A stretch of DNA of 64,000 nucleotides from Prevotella koreensis (GCF_003977605.1 NZ_RYYU01000001.1:499175-563174); one strand, 5' to 3'; shown: positions 7,520 through 16,811, counted from the stretch's first letter. A program made the numbers and translations. Notes: generated by a model from the letters alone, not told the origin.

Positions 7520-9988
7520 ATGGCAAAAAAATCACTTTCTAAGAAAATATCAAAGACATTATCATGGTGCAGGCAAAGATTCTTTGCTTTTAAGAAATGG
7601 TATAAGGGTCTTTATATCAACAGGCCTTGGTATGTCAAGACCATGGCTGCCGTTGCTACCTTAATGGTGTCTTTCATGCTCTATCTCGGTGCCGTGGATA
7701 TGAATTTCCTGTGGCTGTTCGGCAAGTCACCCGGTTTCTTTCAGATAAGCAATCCTGTAACAAGTGATGCCTCGGAAATATACAGTGCCGACGGAGTGCT
7801 TATAGGTAGATATTATAACGAGAATCGCACTCCGGTAGAACATTCAGACGTTAATCCCGCATTCTGGCGCGCACTAATAGACACGGAGGACGAACGTTTT
7901 TACAAACACTTTGGCATAGACCCTATAGGCTTGTTCGCTGTGGTAAAAGATATGATTTTCGGGGGCGATGCGCGTGGAGCATCTACTATCACACAGCAGT
8001 TGGCCAAGAATATGTTCAGAGTGCGAACCCAGTACAGTACGGGCATACTTGGGAACATTCCTGGCATACGTATGCTGATAATGAAGAGCAAAGAGTGGAT
8101 TATTGCCGTAAAACTTGAGTGTTTATACAGCAAGGATGAAATACTTACGATGTATGCCAATACTGTTGATTTCGGTGCCAATTCGTTCGGAATAAAGATT
8201 GCATGTAAGACATATTTCAACACCACTCCACAGAAAATGACATTGGAGCAGGCCGCTACTCTTGTGGGAATGTTGAAGGCCACTACTACTTATAATCCCA
8301 TATCTCACCCGGAGAACAGTATAGCAAGAAGGAATGTGGTGCTTGACAACATGATGAGACTGGGCGATATAACCAAGGAACAGAAAGATTCAATATCGAA
8401 GATTCCTATGAAACTCGATGTGAAAGTTGACAACCCATACGATGGTCAGGCAACATATTTCCGCGAGGCAGTGGCAAAACACCTGAAAGAATGGTGTGAA
8501 TACAATGGTTACGACCTATATACCAGTGGACTGAAGATATACACCACCATCGATACACGAATGCAAAAATATGCTGAAGAGGCTGCATTCAAACAGATGA
8601 GACAGGTGCAGCGTAATTTCGACAACCATTGGCATGGAGCCGAACCATGGCGTGATGAGAACCAGCAGGTGATACCTGGATTCATAGAGAATATAGCAAT
8701 GAAACTTCCTGTGTATGAAAGTTTGAAGAAGAAGTTCCCCAACTCTCCCGACTCCATTACCCATTATCTCAATAAACCACACAAGGTGAGACTCTTCGAC
8801 TATGAAAAAGGAAGCATTGAAAAGGAAATGTCGACAATGGATTCCATACGATACATGGTGAGTTTCATGCACTGCGGCTTTGTGGCTATGGAACCACAGA
8901 ATGGTCATGTCAAGGCCTGGGTGGGCGACATCGATTTCGCTTCGTGGAAATATGACAAGGTAGAAGCAATGCGACAACCCGGTTCCACGTTCAAACTCTT
9001 TGTCTATACTGAGGCTATGAACCAAGGATTAACGCCCTGTGACAAGCGTCGTGACGAGTATATACGAATGGAAGTGTATGACAAGAAGAAGCATGAAACA
9101 ACCATCTGGACACCTCATAACTCTGATGGTAGATTCACAGGAGACAGTATTCCGCTGAAATCGGCATTCGCACGGAGTATCAACACCATTGCCGTAAGGC
9201 TGGGACAAGAGATGGGAATAAAGAATATCATTGCCACTGCAGAGCGCATGGGTATCAAGAGTCCGCTCGATGACCAACCGTCATTGGCTCTTGGCTCGAG
9301 CGATGTCAACCTTCTTGAAATGGCGAATGCTTACTCCACAATAGCCAACAACGGCACACACATTGAGCCTGTGCTTGTTACACGCATCATCGACCGTAAC
9401 GGCGAAGAGGTTTTCCTTGCACCATCTGACGGCGAGGAGGCCGTCTCTAAGAAGACTGCAGGACTTGTGCAGCAACTTCTTATGGGCGGAATGCGCGAAC
9501 CGGGAGGTACGTCGATGTCGCTGTGGCAGTATGTCAGTCAGTTCACTGATACCGACTTTGGCGGCAAGACAGGAACTTCAAACAACCACTCCGATGCTTG
9601 GTTCATGGGCGTTTCGCCACGACTTGTGGTCGGAGCGTGGGTAGGAGGCGAATATCGAAGCATCCATTTCCGTACAGGTGCTTTGGGACAAGGCTCGCGA
9701 ACGGCGTTGCCAATTTGCGGACTTTTCCTTGAGAAAGTGCTTGCAGACCCTGCTTTCAAACGTTACAGAGCACATTTTCCATCACCGTCATCGCTCGGAA
9801 TAACACAAGATATGTACTATTGTGGTGGTTGGACTCCTGCTCGTCAAGAGACAAACGACAGTATATATGATGAAGACGGAGAAACAGAGTACGATGAGAA
9901 CGGCTATCCGATATTGCCACCGAATAACAAGGAGACCGATGACAATGTCAAGGAGTCGGAAAATGAGGTGATTCTCGACAATCTGTAG
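7520..9988 (+). CDS. Class A penicillin-binding protein (PBP1A type)
   Basis: A bifunctional peptidoglycan synthase anchored in the inner membrane with both catalytic domains in the periplasm. A basic cytoplasmic start is followed by one membrane segment (about 39-57). The GT51 glycosyltransferase domain has its catalytic Glu123 in TEDERFYKH and the RGASTITQQLAKN motif. The transpeptidase domain has the three penicillin-binding motifs: Ser489-x-x-Lys in GSTFK, Ser553-x-Asn, and Lys683-Thr-Gly in KTGTS. The C-terminal 50 residues are acidic and low in complexity. At 822 residues the length is typical. It has its own promoter and a strong terminator. Confidence 0.95.
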   Translation: MAKKSLSKKISKTLSWCRQRFFAFKKWYKGLYINRPWYVKTMAAVATLMVSFMLYLGAVDMNFLWLFGKSPGFFQISNPVTSDASEIYSADGVLIGRYYNENRTPVEHSDVNPAFWRALIDTEDERFYKHFGIDPIGLFAVVKDMIFGGDARGASTITQQLAKNMFRVRTQYSTGILGNIPGIRMLIMKSKEWIIAVKLECLYSKDEILTMYANTVDFGANSFGIKIACKTYFNTTPQKMTLEQAATLVGMLKATTTYNPISHPENSIARRNVVLDNMMRLGDITKEQKDSISKIPMKLDVKVDNPYDGQATYFREAVAKHLKEWCEYNGYDLYTSGLKIYTTIDTRMQKYAEEAAFKQMRQVQRNFDNHWHGAEPWRDENQQVIPGFIENIAMKLPVYESLKKKFPNSPDSITHYLNKPHKVRLFDYEKGSIEKEMSTMDSIRYMVSFMHCGFVAMEPQNGHVKAWVGDIDFASWKYDKVEAMRQPGSTFKLFVYTEAMNQGLTPCDKRRDEYIRMEVYDKKKHETTIWTPHNSDGRFTGDSIPLKSAFARSINTIAVRLGQEMGIKNIIATAERMGIKSPLDDQPSLALGSSDVNLLEMANAYSTIANNGTHIEPVLVTRIIDRNGEEVFLAPSDGEEAVSKKTAGLVQQLLMGGMREPGGTSMSLWQYVSQFTDTDFGGKTGTSNNHSDAWFMGVSPRLVVGAWVGGEYRSIHFRTGALGQGSRTALPICGLFLEKVLADPAFKRYRAHFPSPSSLGITQDMYYCGGWTPARQETNDSIYDEDGETEYDENGYPILPPNNKETDDNVKESENEVILDNL

Positions 9989-10004
9989 ATGGTTTATTTA
10001 TATT

Positions 10005-10053
10005 AAAAACGTGTTACGGACATTCTCAAGCGGTGTCCGTAACACGTTTTTTA
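10005..10053 (+). terminator. Intrinsic terminator after the PBP gene
   Basis: A perfect 18-base stem (10005-10022 with 10034-10051) with an 11-base loop, A-rich before and T-rich after. It could stop transcription from both strands. Confidence 0.9.
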
Positions 10054-10132
10054 TGTGCTTTTTATGCAAACGTTTACATTGTGACAGATAATGATAATGC
10101 ACATAACAATTACAGATGTTATTTTTACTTTA

Positions 10133-10140
10133 TATTTTTG
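10133..10140 (+). promoter_or_regulatory. -7 box of the alpha-amylase gene
   Basis: TATTTTTG followed by GC at 10141; the leader to the ATG is about 70 bases and A-rich just before the start, as is common in this phylum. Confidence 0.5.
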
Positions 10141-10216
10141 CACATACATCCTTGGGGCAATAAGGAAATCGTAAGAAAAAACTTTTAAACAAATAATAAT
10201 TTTATCAAACTGTTTT

Positions 10217-12775
10217 ATGAGACGTTTAATTCAAATAGTATTTCTATGGTGTTTGTGCATACCTATCTTTGCACAGGCCGAAGGCTGGCCTTCACAGTAC
10301 AAAGGCGTGATGTTGCAAGGATTCTATTGGGACTCATACGATGACACCAAATGGTCTGTTTTGACAAATCAAGCAGAAGAACTTTCAAGAAATTTCTCAC
10401 TCATTTGGATACCCAATGCCGGAAAAACATCAAGTTTTTATCACGACCCAAATAGCAAGAGCATGGGTTATGACCCATGTTTCTGGCTCAACAACAACTC
10501 ATGTTTCGGTACAGAAGAACAACTCCGGACAATGATTTCTACTTTCAAAGAAAAAGAAACGGGAATTATTGCCGACGTAGTGGTGAATCATAAGAACGGA
10601 TTGGACTCTTGGGCAGATTTCCCCAACGAAAATGTGACAGGCAGTAAGACCGGTTTCAACTATTCTTTGACATGGGATAACAACAACTTTTCTGGCATTT
10701 GTCGCACCGATGAGGCAAATCGTAAGGACGATTCTCCTGTAAAGGGCAAACTGACAGGAAACGATGATACCGGAGATGATTTCGATGGTTATCGCGATCT
10801 CGATCATACCAATGCCACTGTTCAGCAGAACATAAAGACATACGTGAACTTCCTGAAGAACGAATTGGAGTATGCCGGATTCCGTTATGACATGGTGAAA
10901 GGTTTCGGTGCAGGTTTTATACAGATATATAACAACGAAGCAAAGCCGACATATTCTGTGGGCGAATATTGGGACGGAAACTATACCAACGTCGTAAACT
11001 GGATAAAGGGAACCGGATATACCTCTGCGGCATTCGATTTTCCGCTGAAAGACATTATCAATAACGCTTTCGAGAACAACAATTGGGGAGCACTTTCAAA
11101 CAAAGGAATTGCCGGCGATCCTAACATGAGTCGCTATGCTGTGACATTCGTTGACAACCACGACACTTACAGAGAAAAATCAAACCGATTGGACAATAAC
11201 GTTTTGGCAGCCAACGCATTCATTCTTGCAATGCCCGGAACGCCTTGCATATTCCTGCAACATTGGAAAGACCACAAGGTGGAACTGGCGAAGATGATAG
11301 CGGCACGCAAAGAGGCCGGTATCACCAATCAAAGCAAAATAGTGTCAGGTAAATATTACGATGGCGGATATGTTACAATAGTGCAGGGAGAAAACAAAAA
11401 AGTGATGGTTCTCAGTGGCTTTCCGCAAGGGGTAGATATGCGAGGATATACCAAAGTGTCTGAGGGAACAGCCGAAAATCCTAACTATGCCTACTATATC
11501 GAGACCGAAACGGCAAAAGACATAAATGTATATGTGAAAGCCGATCAAGACCCATTATATTTGTATGTATGGGGAGCGAACGATGAAGTACTTTCAGATG
11601 GTTGGCCGGGAACACAACTCGGACACAAGAAGATGGTGGGTGATACGCCTTACTACTATATGACTTTCAAAACAAATAGTCTGAATTTCATAGTAAGTAA
11701 GGGAGGTGACGATACCAAGACCGGTAACATTGAGAATATAACAGGTGATGTATTCTACACATATAGCAACAATAATGTTACTGACGAAACGGAAGAGAAT
11801 AAGGATAAGGTTATCAGTGATGAAATAAGTCCTCTCACATTCAACAATAATGAGTTGGTGGCGTTCTTCGAATCACCGGTAGCATGGAACAGCGTATCGT
11901 GCTGGGCATGGAATACCGAACGACAAGGGGTGAAATATACAGGCGACAACTGGCCCGGACAACCATGCCAATATGTGGGCAAGGCTGCCAATGGCAATAA
12001 AATTTGGAAATGGAAATATAATAATTCTCAGACCGACAGTCCAAACAAATTTCTGTTTAACGACGGACAGGACAATACAAGTGTGAAGAGTTCGGAATAC
12101 GAGATTATTAACGGAGGATATTACACAATGTCTGCAAGAACCGGTATCGGTATAAACACCACAACGCTTTTCGACCGCGAATTTACCGCCAATCGCCGCA
12201 GCACTATTTGTTTGCCGTTCGGAATCTCGTCAGAAGAAATGTCGCAGTTGAAAGGAAAGGCATATTATATGGCAGAGAAGAAAGGCGACGTGTTAATATT
12301 CAAGGAAGTAACGGCAATAGAAGCATTCAAACCTTATCTCTTCGTTGCAAACGTAACAGCCAAGAGTCTGCAGCCGTTCAACGATAAATACATACTCTGC
12401 GGAACACCTATACCGGAACAAGTGGGTACCTTTAAATTCATTGGTACAATGGAGCGCAAGAACATTGTTTCTGATAATACAACAAATTATTATATATATA
12501 TCGCAAACGATGGTACATTTGCACAGGCAAACGAGCAACATGGTGTTAACGTCGGAGCGTTCCGCTGCTATTTCTCATGTCCCACCGGGACATCACCGGC
12601 AAAGGATATTGAGTTCGAGAGCACAACAGGTATCAATCATCATGTTTCCACATCGACACACGATGGCAACATATACAACCTGAACGGAACACTCGTTGCT
12701 AAAGATGGCAACATGGAACGTTTGCCAAAAGGGATATACATATTGAATGGTAAAAAAATATCAAGTATGTATTAA
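10217..12775 (+). CDS. Secreted GH13 alpha-amylase with starch-binding modules
   Basis: The 852 residues start with a signal peptide (about 1-21, cleavage near AQAEG). The GH13 barrel shows the four conserved regions: DVVVNH at 120-125, GFRYDMVKG with nucleophile Asp225, SVGEYWDG with acid/base Glu250, and FVDNHDT with Asp316. Region II ends in Gly where most members have His. Two segments after the barrel (about 430-510 and 545-640) have the aromatic WPG pattern of CBM26-like starch-binding modules. The final ~60 residues, with NLNGTLV and LPKGIYILNGKK, look like the C-terminal sorting-type tail seen on many Prevotella secreted proteins. The role would be starch breakdown outside the cell or at its surface; exact localisation is inference. 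Confidence 0.9.
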   Translation: MRRLIQIVFLWCLCIPIFAQAEGWPSQYKGVMLQGFYWDSYDDTKWSVLTNQAEELSRNFSLIWIPNAGKTSSFYHDPNSKSMGYDPCFWLNNNSCFGTEEQLRTMISTFKEKETGIIADVVVNHKNGLDSWADFPNENVTGSKTGFNYSLTWDNNNFSGICRTDEANRKDDSPVKGKLTGNDDTGDDFDGYRDLDHTNATVQQNIKTYVNFLKNELEYAGFRYDMVKGFGAGFIQIYNNEAKPTYSVGEYWDGNYTNVVNWIKGTGYTSAAFDFPLKDIINNAFENNNWGALSNKGIAGDPNMSRYAVTFVDNHDTYREKSNRLDNNVLAANAFILAMPGTPCIFLQHWKDHKVELAKMIAARKEAGITNQSKIVSGKYYDGGYVTIVQGENKKVMVLSGFPQGVDMRGYTKVSEGTAENPNYAYYIETETAKDINVYVKADQDPLYLYVWGANDEVLSDGWPGTQLGHKKMVGDTPYYYMTFKTNSLNFIVSKGGDDTKTGNIENITGDVFYTYSNNNVTDETEENKDKVISDEISPLTFNNNELVAFFESPVAWNSVSCWAWNTERQGVKYTGDNWPGQPCQYVGKAANGNKIWKWKYNNSQTDSPNKFLFNDGQDNTSVKSSEYEIINGGYYTMSARTGIGINTTTLFDREFTANRRSTICLPFGISSEEMSQLKGKAYYMAEKKGDVLIFKEVTAIEAFKPYLFVANVTAKSLQPFNDKYILCGTPIPEQVGTFKFIGTMERKNIVSDNTTNYYIYIANDGTFAQANEQHGVNVGAFRCYFSCPTGTSPAKDIEFESTTGINHHVSTSTHDGNIYNLNGTLVAKDGNMERLPKGIYILNGKKISSMY

Positions 12776-12793
12776 AAATAAGTTCTCATGATA

Positions 12794-12894
12794 TTTATGT
12801 CTCTCTTTCAGTCATTCCGCTCTTATTAAAATAAAGAGTGTAACTGGTTACATGACTGATTAAAGACGAGAGGAGAATGAAAAAGAGACATAAA
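12794..12894. other. Nested inverted repeats between amylase and small peptide gene
   Basis: TTTATGTCTCTCTTTC (12794-12809) pairs with 12879-12894 at 15 of 16 positions. Within it lie CTCTTATT/AATAAAGAG (near 12820-12838) and the palindrome GTAACTGGTTAC (12840-12851). There is no T run, so this is not a simple terminator. The palindrome could be a protein binding site or the whole a processed RNA structure. The 200-base gap contains no other gene. Confidence 0.45.
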
Positions 12895-12975
12895 GATGAT
12901 GACAAAGTAAACAAAGAAGAAAGATAGATTGTAGATGTGTTCAATTTAGAACATCTACTTATAAAATAAACGACA

Positions 12976-13146
12976 ATGAAGAAATACGAAAAACCGGAAA
13001 TAAATCTTGTCCATGTAAATTGTGAAGGACTGTTGGGAACAATATCTCAAGGAACAAGCGACGTGCCTATCGCCCCTGACGGAACTGAGGCAGGAGCCAA
13101 GGAAAATGATTACACATCATGGGAAGATGATGAAGACTTCTCTTAA
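12976..13146 (+). CDS. Small 56-residue peptide of the KKY-x-x-PEI type
   Basis: The frame starts MKKYEKPEINLVHVNCEG and ends in an acidic tail WEDDEDFS. From memory, many Prevotella and Bacteroides genomes carry short proteins beginning with Lys-Lys-Tyr and Pro-Glu within the first eight residues, often with a small Gly/Ser-rich middle and acidic end; their job is unknown. There is one Cys (16), then GLLGTISQGTS, which could be a cleavage region as in secreted peptide precursors, but that is inference. It has no signal peptide of the usual kind. It sits between the secreted amylase and an ABC exporter and is followed by a clean terminator. ATG is preceded by an A-rich leader. Confidence 0.65.
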   Translation: MKKYEKPEINLVHVNCEGLLGTISQGTSDVPIAPDGTEAGAKENDYTSWEDDEDFS

Positions 13147-13223
13147 CCGAAACAACTGGCGAGGCATTGAAGGCTTTAGACTGTGGTCATGACAATTAAT
13201 GGCTTTTGCTAATCATAGGTAAT

Positions 13224-13257
13224 GCCGGGCAATTCTGAATGTTTTGCCCGGCTTTTT
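13224..13257 (+). terminator. Intrinsic terminator after the small peptide gene
   Basis: GCCGGGCAA (13224-13232) pairs with TTGCCCGGC (13244-13252), followed by five T. It separates the amylase/small peptide unit from the exporter operon. Confidence 0.9.
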
Positions 13258-13274
13258 CTATGACATAACGGAAC

Positions 13275-13362
13275 AAATTGGGCGAAATTGAAAAGCAAAT
13301 TGGGCGAAATTGCTTTGCAAAATGGGCGGTTTTGGTCAGCAAATTGGGCGAAATTACATTCG
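13275..13362. repeat. 22-bp-period repeat array B (4 units)
   Basis: Four exact 22-base units beginning at 13275, 13297, 13319 and 13341. Units 1, 2 and 4 begin AAATTGGGCGAAATT; unit 3 reads AAAATGGGCGGTTTT. The last 6-7 bases of each unit vary. This is the clearest of the three arrays. It lies between the terminator and the exporter promoter; with those it accounts for most of the 337-base gap, which holds no gene. Confidence 0.9.
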
Positions 13363-13456
13363 TATGCCATACTAAACGCATAACACTACACAAGTTTTCA
13401 CATTAAAAGAAAGTATAAAAAAGTGTTTTTTTGTTTGCCATGTTATCGTTTTTATA

Positions 13457-13464
13457 TATCTTTG
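13457..13464 (+). promoter_or_regulatory. -7 box of the ABC exporter operon
   Basis: TATCTTTG, 19 bases before the ATG of the ATPase gene. The T-rich region just upstream could carry a -33 element. Confidence 0.6.
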
Positions 13465-13483
13465 CTACCCGAAAAAGTACGAT

Positions 13484-14155
13484 ATGGAAAGTATAATACA
13501 TCTGAGAGGTGTAAACAAGACCTATCTTGGTGCACAACCGTTGCATGTGCTGAAAGGAATCGACCTTGACATCAGCCGTGGCGAGTTTGTGAGCATCATG
13601 GGAGCGTCAGGCTCAGGTAAATCTACTTTACTCAACATTCTCGGTATTCTCGACAACTACGATTCCGGAGAATATGTTCTCGGAGGGACGTTGATAAAAG
13701 ACCTCAGCGAGCGTAAGGCCGCCGAATACCGAAACAGAATGATAGGATTTATTTTCCAGTCGTTCAATCTCATATCATTCAAAACGGCAGTGGAGAATGT
13801 TGAATTACCATTGTTCTATCAGGGTGTTGGTCGTCGCAAGCGTCATCAGATGGCAATGGAATATCTCGACAAACTGGGATTGAAGGCTTGGGCCGACCAC
13901 TATCCAAACGAAATGTCGGGAGGACAGAAACAGCGTGTTGCCACGGCACGCGCATTGATTACAAACCCACAGATAATACTTGCCGACGAACCTACCGGTG
14001 CTCTCGATTCCAAAACGAGTGTGGAAGTGATGCAACTGCTGAAAGACTTGAACCGCAATGAGGGAATGACGATGATTATCGTGACACACGATCCGGGGGT
14101 AGCAGGGCAGACCGATAGGGTGATAAGGATTAAGGATGGGGTGATTGAGCGTTGA
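13484..14155 (+). CDS. ABC transporter ATPase (MacB/LolD type)
   Basis: The 223 residues form a full nucleotide-binding domain: Walker A GASGSGKST (40-48), Q-loop in FIFQSFNL, signature MSGGQKQRV, Walker B IILADEPTGALD and the His of VTHDPG. The sequence is that of the MacB/LolD/FtsE group, which power FtsX-like permeases rather than pumping in substrates. It is the first gene of an operon with two such permeases and a periplasmic adaptor, so it most likely drives export or extraction from the inner membrane. The substrate is unknown. Confidence 0.93.
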   Translation: MESIIHLRGVNKTYLGAQPLHVLKGIDLDISRGEFVSIMGASGSGKSTLLNILGILDNYDSGEYVLGGTLIKDLSERKAAEYRNRMIGFIFQSFNLISFKTAVENVELPLFYQGVGRRKRHQMAMEYLDKLGLKAWADHYPNEMSGGQKQRVATARALITNPQIILADEPTGALDSKTSVEVMQLLKDLNRNEGMTMIIVTHDPGVAGQTDRVIRIKDGVIER

Positions 14156-14200
14156 GTGTTGAGAGATGAGTGTTGAACGTGGAGCGATGAATGGATATTA
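14156..14200 (+). repeat. TGAG-rich degenerate intergenic repeat (copy 1)
   Basis: The gap between ATPase and first permease consists of near-repeats of the words GTTGAG and GATGAG. Similar text recurs in the next two gaps of this operon and at 61141-61175. It carries frequent TGA in all frames and is not coding. Confidence 0.7.
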
Positions 14201-14203
14201 ACT

Positions 14204-15463
14204 ATGCGTGATATATTTGCAGAAATTTTAGCGACAGCAAGGAGGAATAAACTGCGCACGGCACTGACAGGATTTTCAGTGGCGTGGGGTATTTTCATGA
14301 TTATATTTCTGCTTGGTGCCGGTAACGGACTGATAAACGCAAATATGCAAAAGACATCGCGATTCTTCAGTAACTCGATGATGGTGGGCGCAGGCTCCAC
14401 AACAAAGGCTTACAACGGACTGAAAGAAGGGCGCAATATAACGCTGAACGATAAAGACATCTCTACTACAAACAAAGAGTTTGGCAATGTAATAGATAAA
14501 GTGGTGGCCTCAATACAGCAATCGGGAAACATCGTAAGCCGCGGGGATAGTTATGTCAGTACGCAAATGCAGGGAGTATATCCCGATGATGCGTTGGTTG
14601 ACAAGAAAGAAATGCTTTGCGGACGATTTATTAACGACATTGATTTGCAGGAAAGACGCAAGGTTATCGTTATGAATAACGATGATGCCAAGGAACTGTG
14701 GAATGGTGAGATGAAAGATTTCGTTGGCGAGTATGTCAATGTGGGCAAAATGACATTTCGCGTAGTTGGTATATACAAGGCCGATAAAAGCGGACGAAAT
14801 GCTTATATATACACTCCGTTTACCACTTTCCGTACGATATATAATAAAGGTGACAAGACTGATATTATAGTGTTCTCGTTCCACGGACTGAAAACCGAAA
14901 AGGAAAACGAGGATTTCGAGAAGCAATACAAGGCAAGAATCAACAGTAACCACCAAGCAGCACCCGACGATGAGGGAGCAATATGGATATGGAATCGTTT
15001 CACGCAGAGCATGCAGATGGATAAAGGAACAAGAATCATACAGACGGCATTGTGGGTTATTGGTTTGTTCACGCTGTTGAGTGGTATCGTCGGGGTGTCG
15101 AATATCATGCTCATTACTGTGAAAGAACGCACACGCGAGTTCGGAATAAGGAAAGCCATTGGTGCAACACCGTGGTCTATCCTGAAACTTATAATAATAG
15201 AGAGTGTTATAATAACTACGTTCTTCGGATATTTGGGAATGTTGTTCGGGGTGGCAGCCAACGAATATATGGATGCAACCATCGGACATACCAAGGTGAA
15301 TTCCGGAGTGTTCGAGGCTACTATATTCCTTAACCCGACAGTCGGTTTAGACGTTTGCATAGAAGCAACGTTGCTGATGGTGATAGCCGGAACGGTTGCC
15401 GGGATGGTTCCCGCAAGGAAAGCGGCAAGGATAAGGCCGATTGAGGCACTGAGGGCGGAGTGA
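14204..15463 (+). CDS. FtsX/MacB-like ABC permease 1
   Basis: The 419 residues have the MacB plan: a cytoplasmic start, one membrane segment (about 20-45), a large periplasmic MacB_PCD domain (to about 285), then three membrane segments in the FtsX domain. The motif TVKERTREFGIRKAIGATPWSI near 310 is the conserved cytoplasmic coupling region after the second membrane segment. This permease transmits ATP-driven motion to the periplasm rather than forming a channel. It is paired with a second, distinct permease downstream, suggesting a heterodimer. Confidence 0.9.
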   Translation: MRDIFAEILATARRNKLRTALTGFSVAWGIFMIIFLLGAGNGLINANMQKTSRFFSNSMMVGAGSTTKAYNGLKEGRNITLNDKDISTTNKEFGNVIDKVVASIQQSGNIVSRGDSYVSTQMQGVYPDDALVDKKEMLCGRFINDIDLQERRKVIVMNNDDAKELWNGEMKDFVGEYVNVGKMTFRVVGIYKADKSGRNAYIYTPFTTFRTIYNKGDKTDIIVFSFHGLKTEKENEDFEKQYKARINSNHQAAPDDEGAIWIWNRFTQSMQMDKGTRIIQTALWVIGLFTLLSGIVGVSNIMLITVKERTREFGIRKAIGATPWSILKLIIIESVIITTFFGYLGMLFGVAANEYMDATIGHTKVNSGVFEATIFLNPTVGLDVCIEATLLMVIAGTVAGMVPARKAARIRPIEALRAE

Positions 15464-15551
15464 TGAGCGTTGAGTGTTGAGCGTTCTTTCTTCGCTTTGC
15501 TTCGAAAGAGTTTTCTGTCGTATTCGGGTGGAGTGATAAGTTGAATGTTGA
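15464..15551 (+). repeat. TGAG-rich degenerate intergenic repeat (copy 2)
   Basis: The start (15464-15484) repeats the GATGAGCGTTGAGTG words of copy 1. A middle part holds TCTTTC/GAAAGA complementarity (near 15486-15510), and the end again has GTTGAATGTTGAA. No coding potential is seen. Confidence 0.55.
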
Positions 15552-15563
15552 AAAGTAAAAAAG

Positions 15564-16811
15564 GTGCTACTATTTGATATTGACCGTCATAGAGAAATTC
15601 TCGATACAATAACGAGAAACAAGAGCCGCTCGTTGCTTACAGGCTTTGGGGTGTTCTGGGGCATATTCATGCTTGTGACACTGCTCGGAGGTGGCAATGG
15701 ATTGCGCGAGTTGCTGTCAAGCAACTTTGACGGTTTCGCCACAAACTCGGCAATGATATGGGCACAGCCTACGACAAAGCCATGTAACGGACTGCGTAAA
15801 GGCAGATCGTGGAGCATGAACTATAACGATGTGGTGAGGCTTAAGCAGCATGTGGCAGGTCTTGAGGAGGTTCAGCCTATGATTTCTGAATGGGGACGCA
15901 CGGCCACATACGGTGAGAAAAAGAGCAGTGTGACAATGAAAGGACTGCTCGCAGGCTATCAGAATGTGGAACAACCGAAGTTGAAATACGGGAGATTTCT
16001 CAATGATATGGACATAAAGCAGAACCGTAAGGTGTGTGTCATTGGAAAGAATATATATAAGGAACTGTTCCCCGGTGGCGGCAACCCATGCGGAAAGCGC
16101 ATCTGTGTGGATAATATATATTATAATGTGGTAGGTGTTGACTACTCAAGCGGCAATATCAACATAAACGGAAATGCCGACGAATCGGTATCGGTACCGC
16201 TGTCGATGATGCAGCAGGCTTACAATAAAGGCGACACCGTACACATTATTGCCGTTACTGCGAAATATGGAGTGCCAATAAGCGAGATAACCGACAATAT
16301 GCGAGCGGTGATTGCAAAGGCTCACTATATAGACCCTACTGACGAGAAAGCCATAAGTGTTTTCAACTCGGAGGTGATGTTCGGAATGGTAAGCAACCTT
16401 TTCTCGGGAGTGAATTTCCTGATAATGCTTGTCGGTATCGGCACTCTGTTTGCCGGAGCGATTGGTGTTAGCAATATAATGATGGTCACGGTAAAAGAAC
16501 GGACGACAGAAATCGGAATACGCAGGGCGATAGGAGCGACACCATCTAACATTCTCTCGCAGATAATAACCGAGAGTATGTTGCTCACGACAGTGGCCGG
16601 AATGATGGGAATACTATTCTCGGTATTTATTCTGGAGATGCTGGAACTGGGAAATACCACCGATGGTATTCTTGCCGCTCACTTCCAAATAAGTTTCTGG
16701 GCGGCACTTGCGGCACTCGCACTTCTTAGTGTGTTGGGCGTAGTGGCAGGGCTTGCTCCGGCATTGAGAGCGATGAATATAAAACCTGTTGATGCTATGA
16801 GGGATGAGTGA
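15564..16811 (+). CDS. FtsX/MacB-like ABC permease 2
   Basis: The 415 residues have the same plan as the preceding permease: first membrane segment at about 22-45, periplasmic domain, and three C-terminal membrane segments with the coupling motif TVKERTTEIGIRRAIGA. The two are paralogues of clearly different sequence, which suggests a heterodimeric transporter. The start is GTG at 15564: no ATG gives a complete N-terminus, and the residues after it (LLFDIDRHREILDTI) match the expected cytoplasmic helix. Confidence 0.88.
   Translation: MLLFDIDRHREILDTITRNKSRSLLTGFGVFWGIFMLVTLLGGGNGLRELLSSNFDGFATNSAMIWAQPTTKPCNGLRKGRSWSMNYNDVVRLKQHVAGLEEVQPMISEWGRTATYGEKKSSVTMKGLLAGYQNVEQPKLKYGRFLNDMDIKQNRKVCVIGKNIYKELFPGGGNPCGKRICVDNIYYNVVGVDYSSGNININGNADESVSVPLSMMQQAYNKGDTVHIIAVTAKYGVPISEITDNMRAVIAKAHYIDPTDEKAISVFNSEVMFGMVSNLFSGVNFLIMLVGIGTLFAGAIGVSNIMMVTVKERTTEIGIRRAIGATPSNILSQIITESMLLTTVAGMMGILFSVFILEMLELGNTTDGILAAHFQISFWAALAALALLSVLGVVAGLAPALRAMNIKPVDAMRDE

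Noticed and set aside
13275..13362. CRISPR-like array
   Set aside because: The 22-base period leaves only 6-7 variable bases per unit, too short for spacers.
14510..15289. 259-codon minus-strand frame opposite permease 1
   Set aside because: The plus-strand permease is certain; the opposite frame is a shadow rich in His, Cys and Ser.
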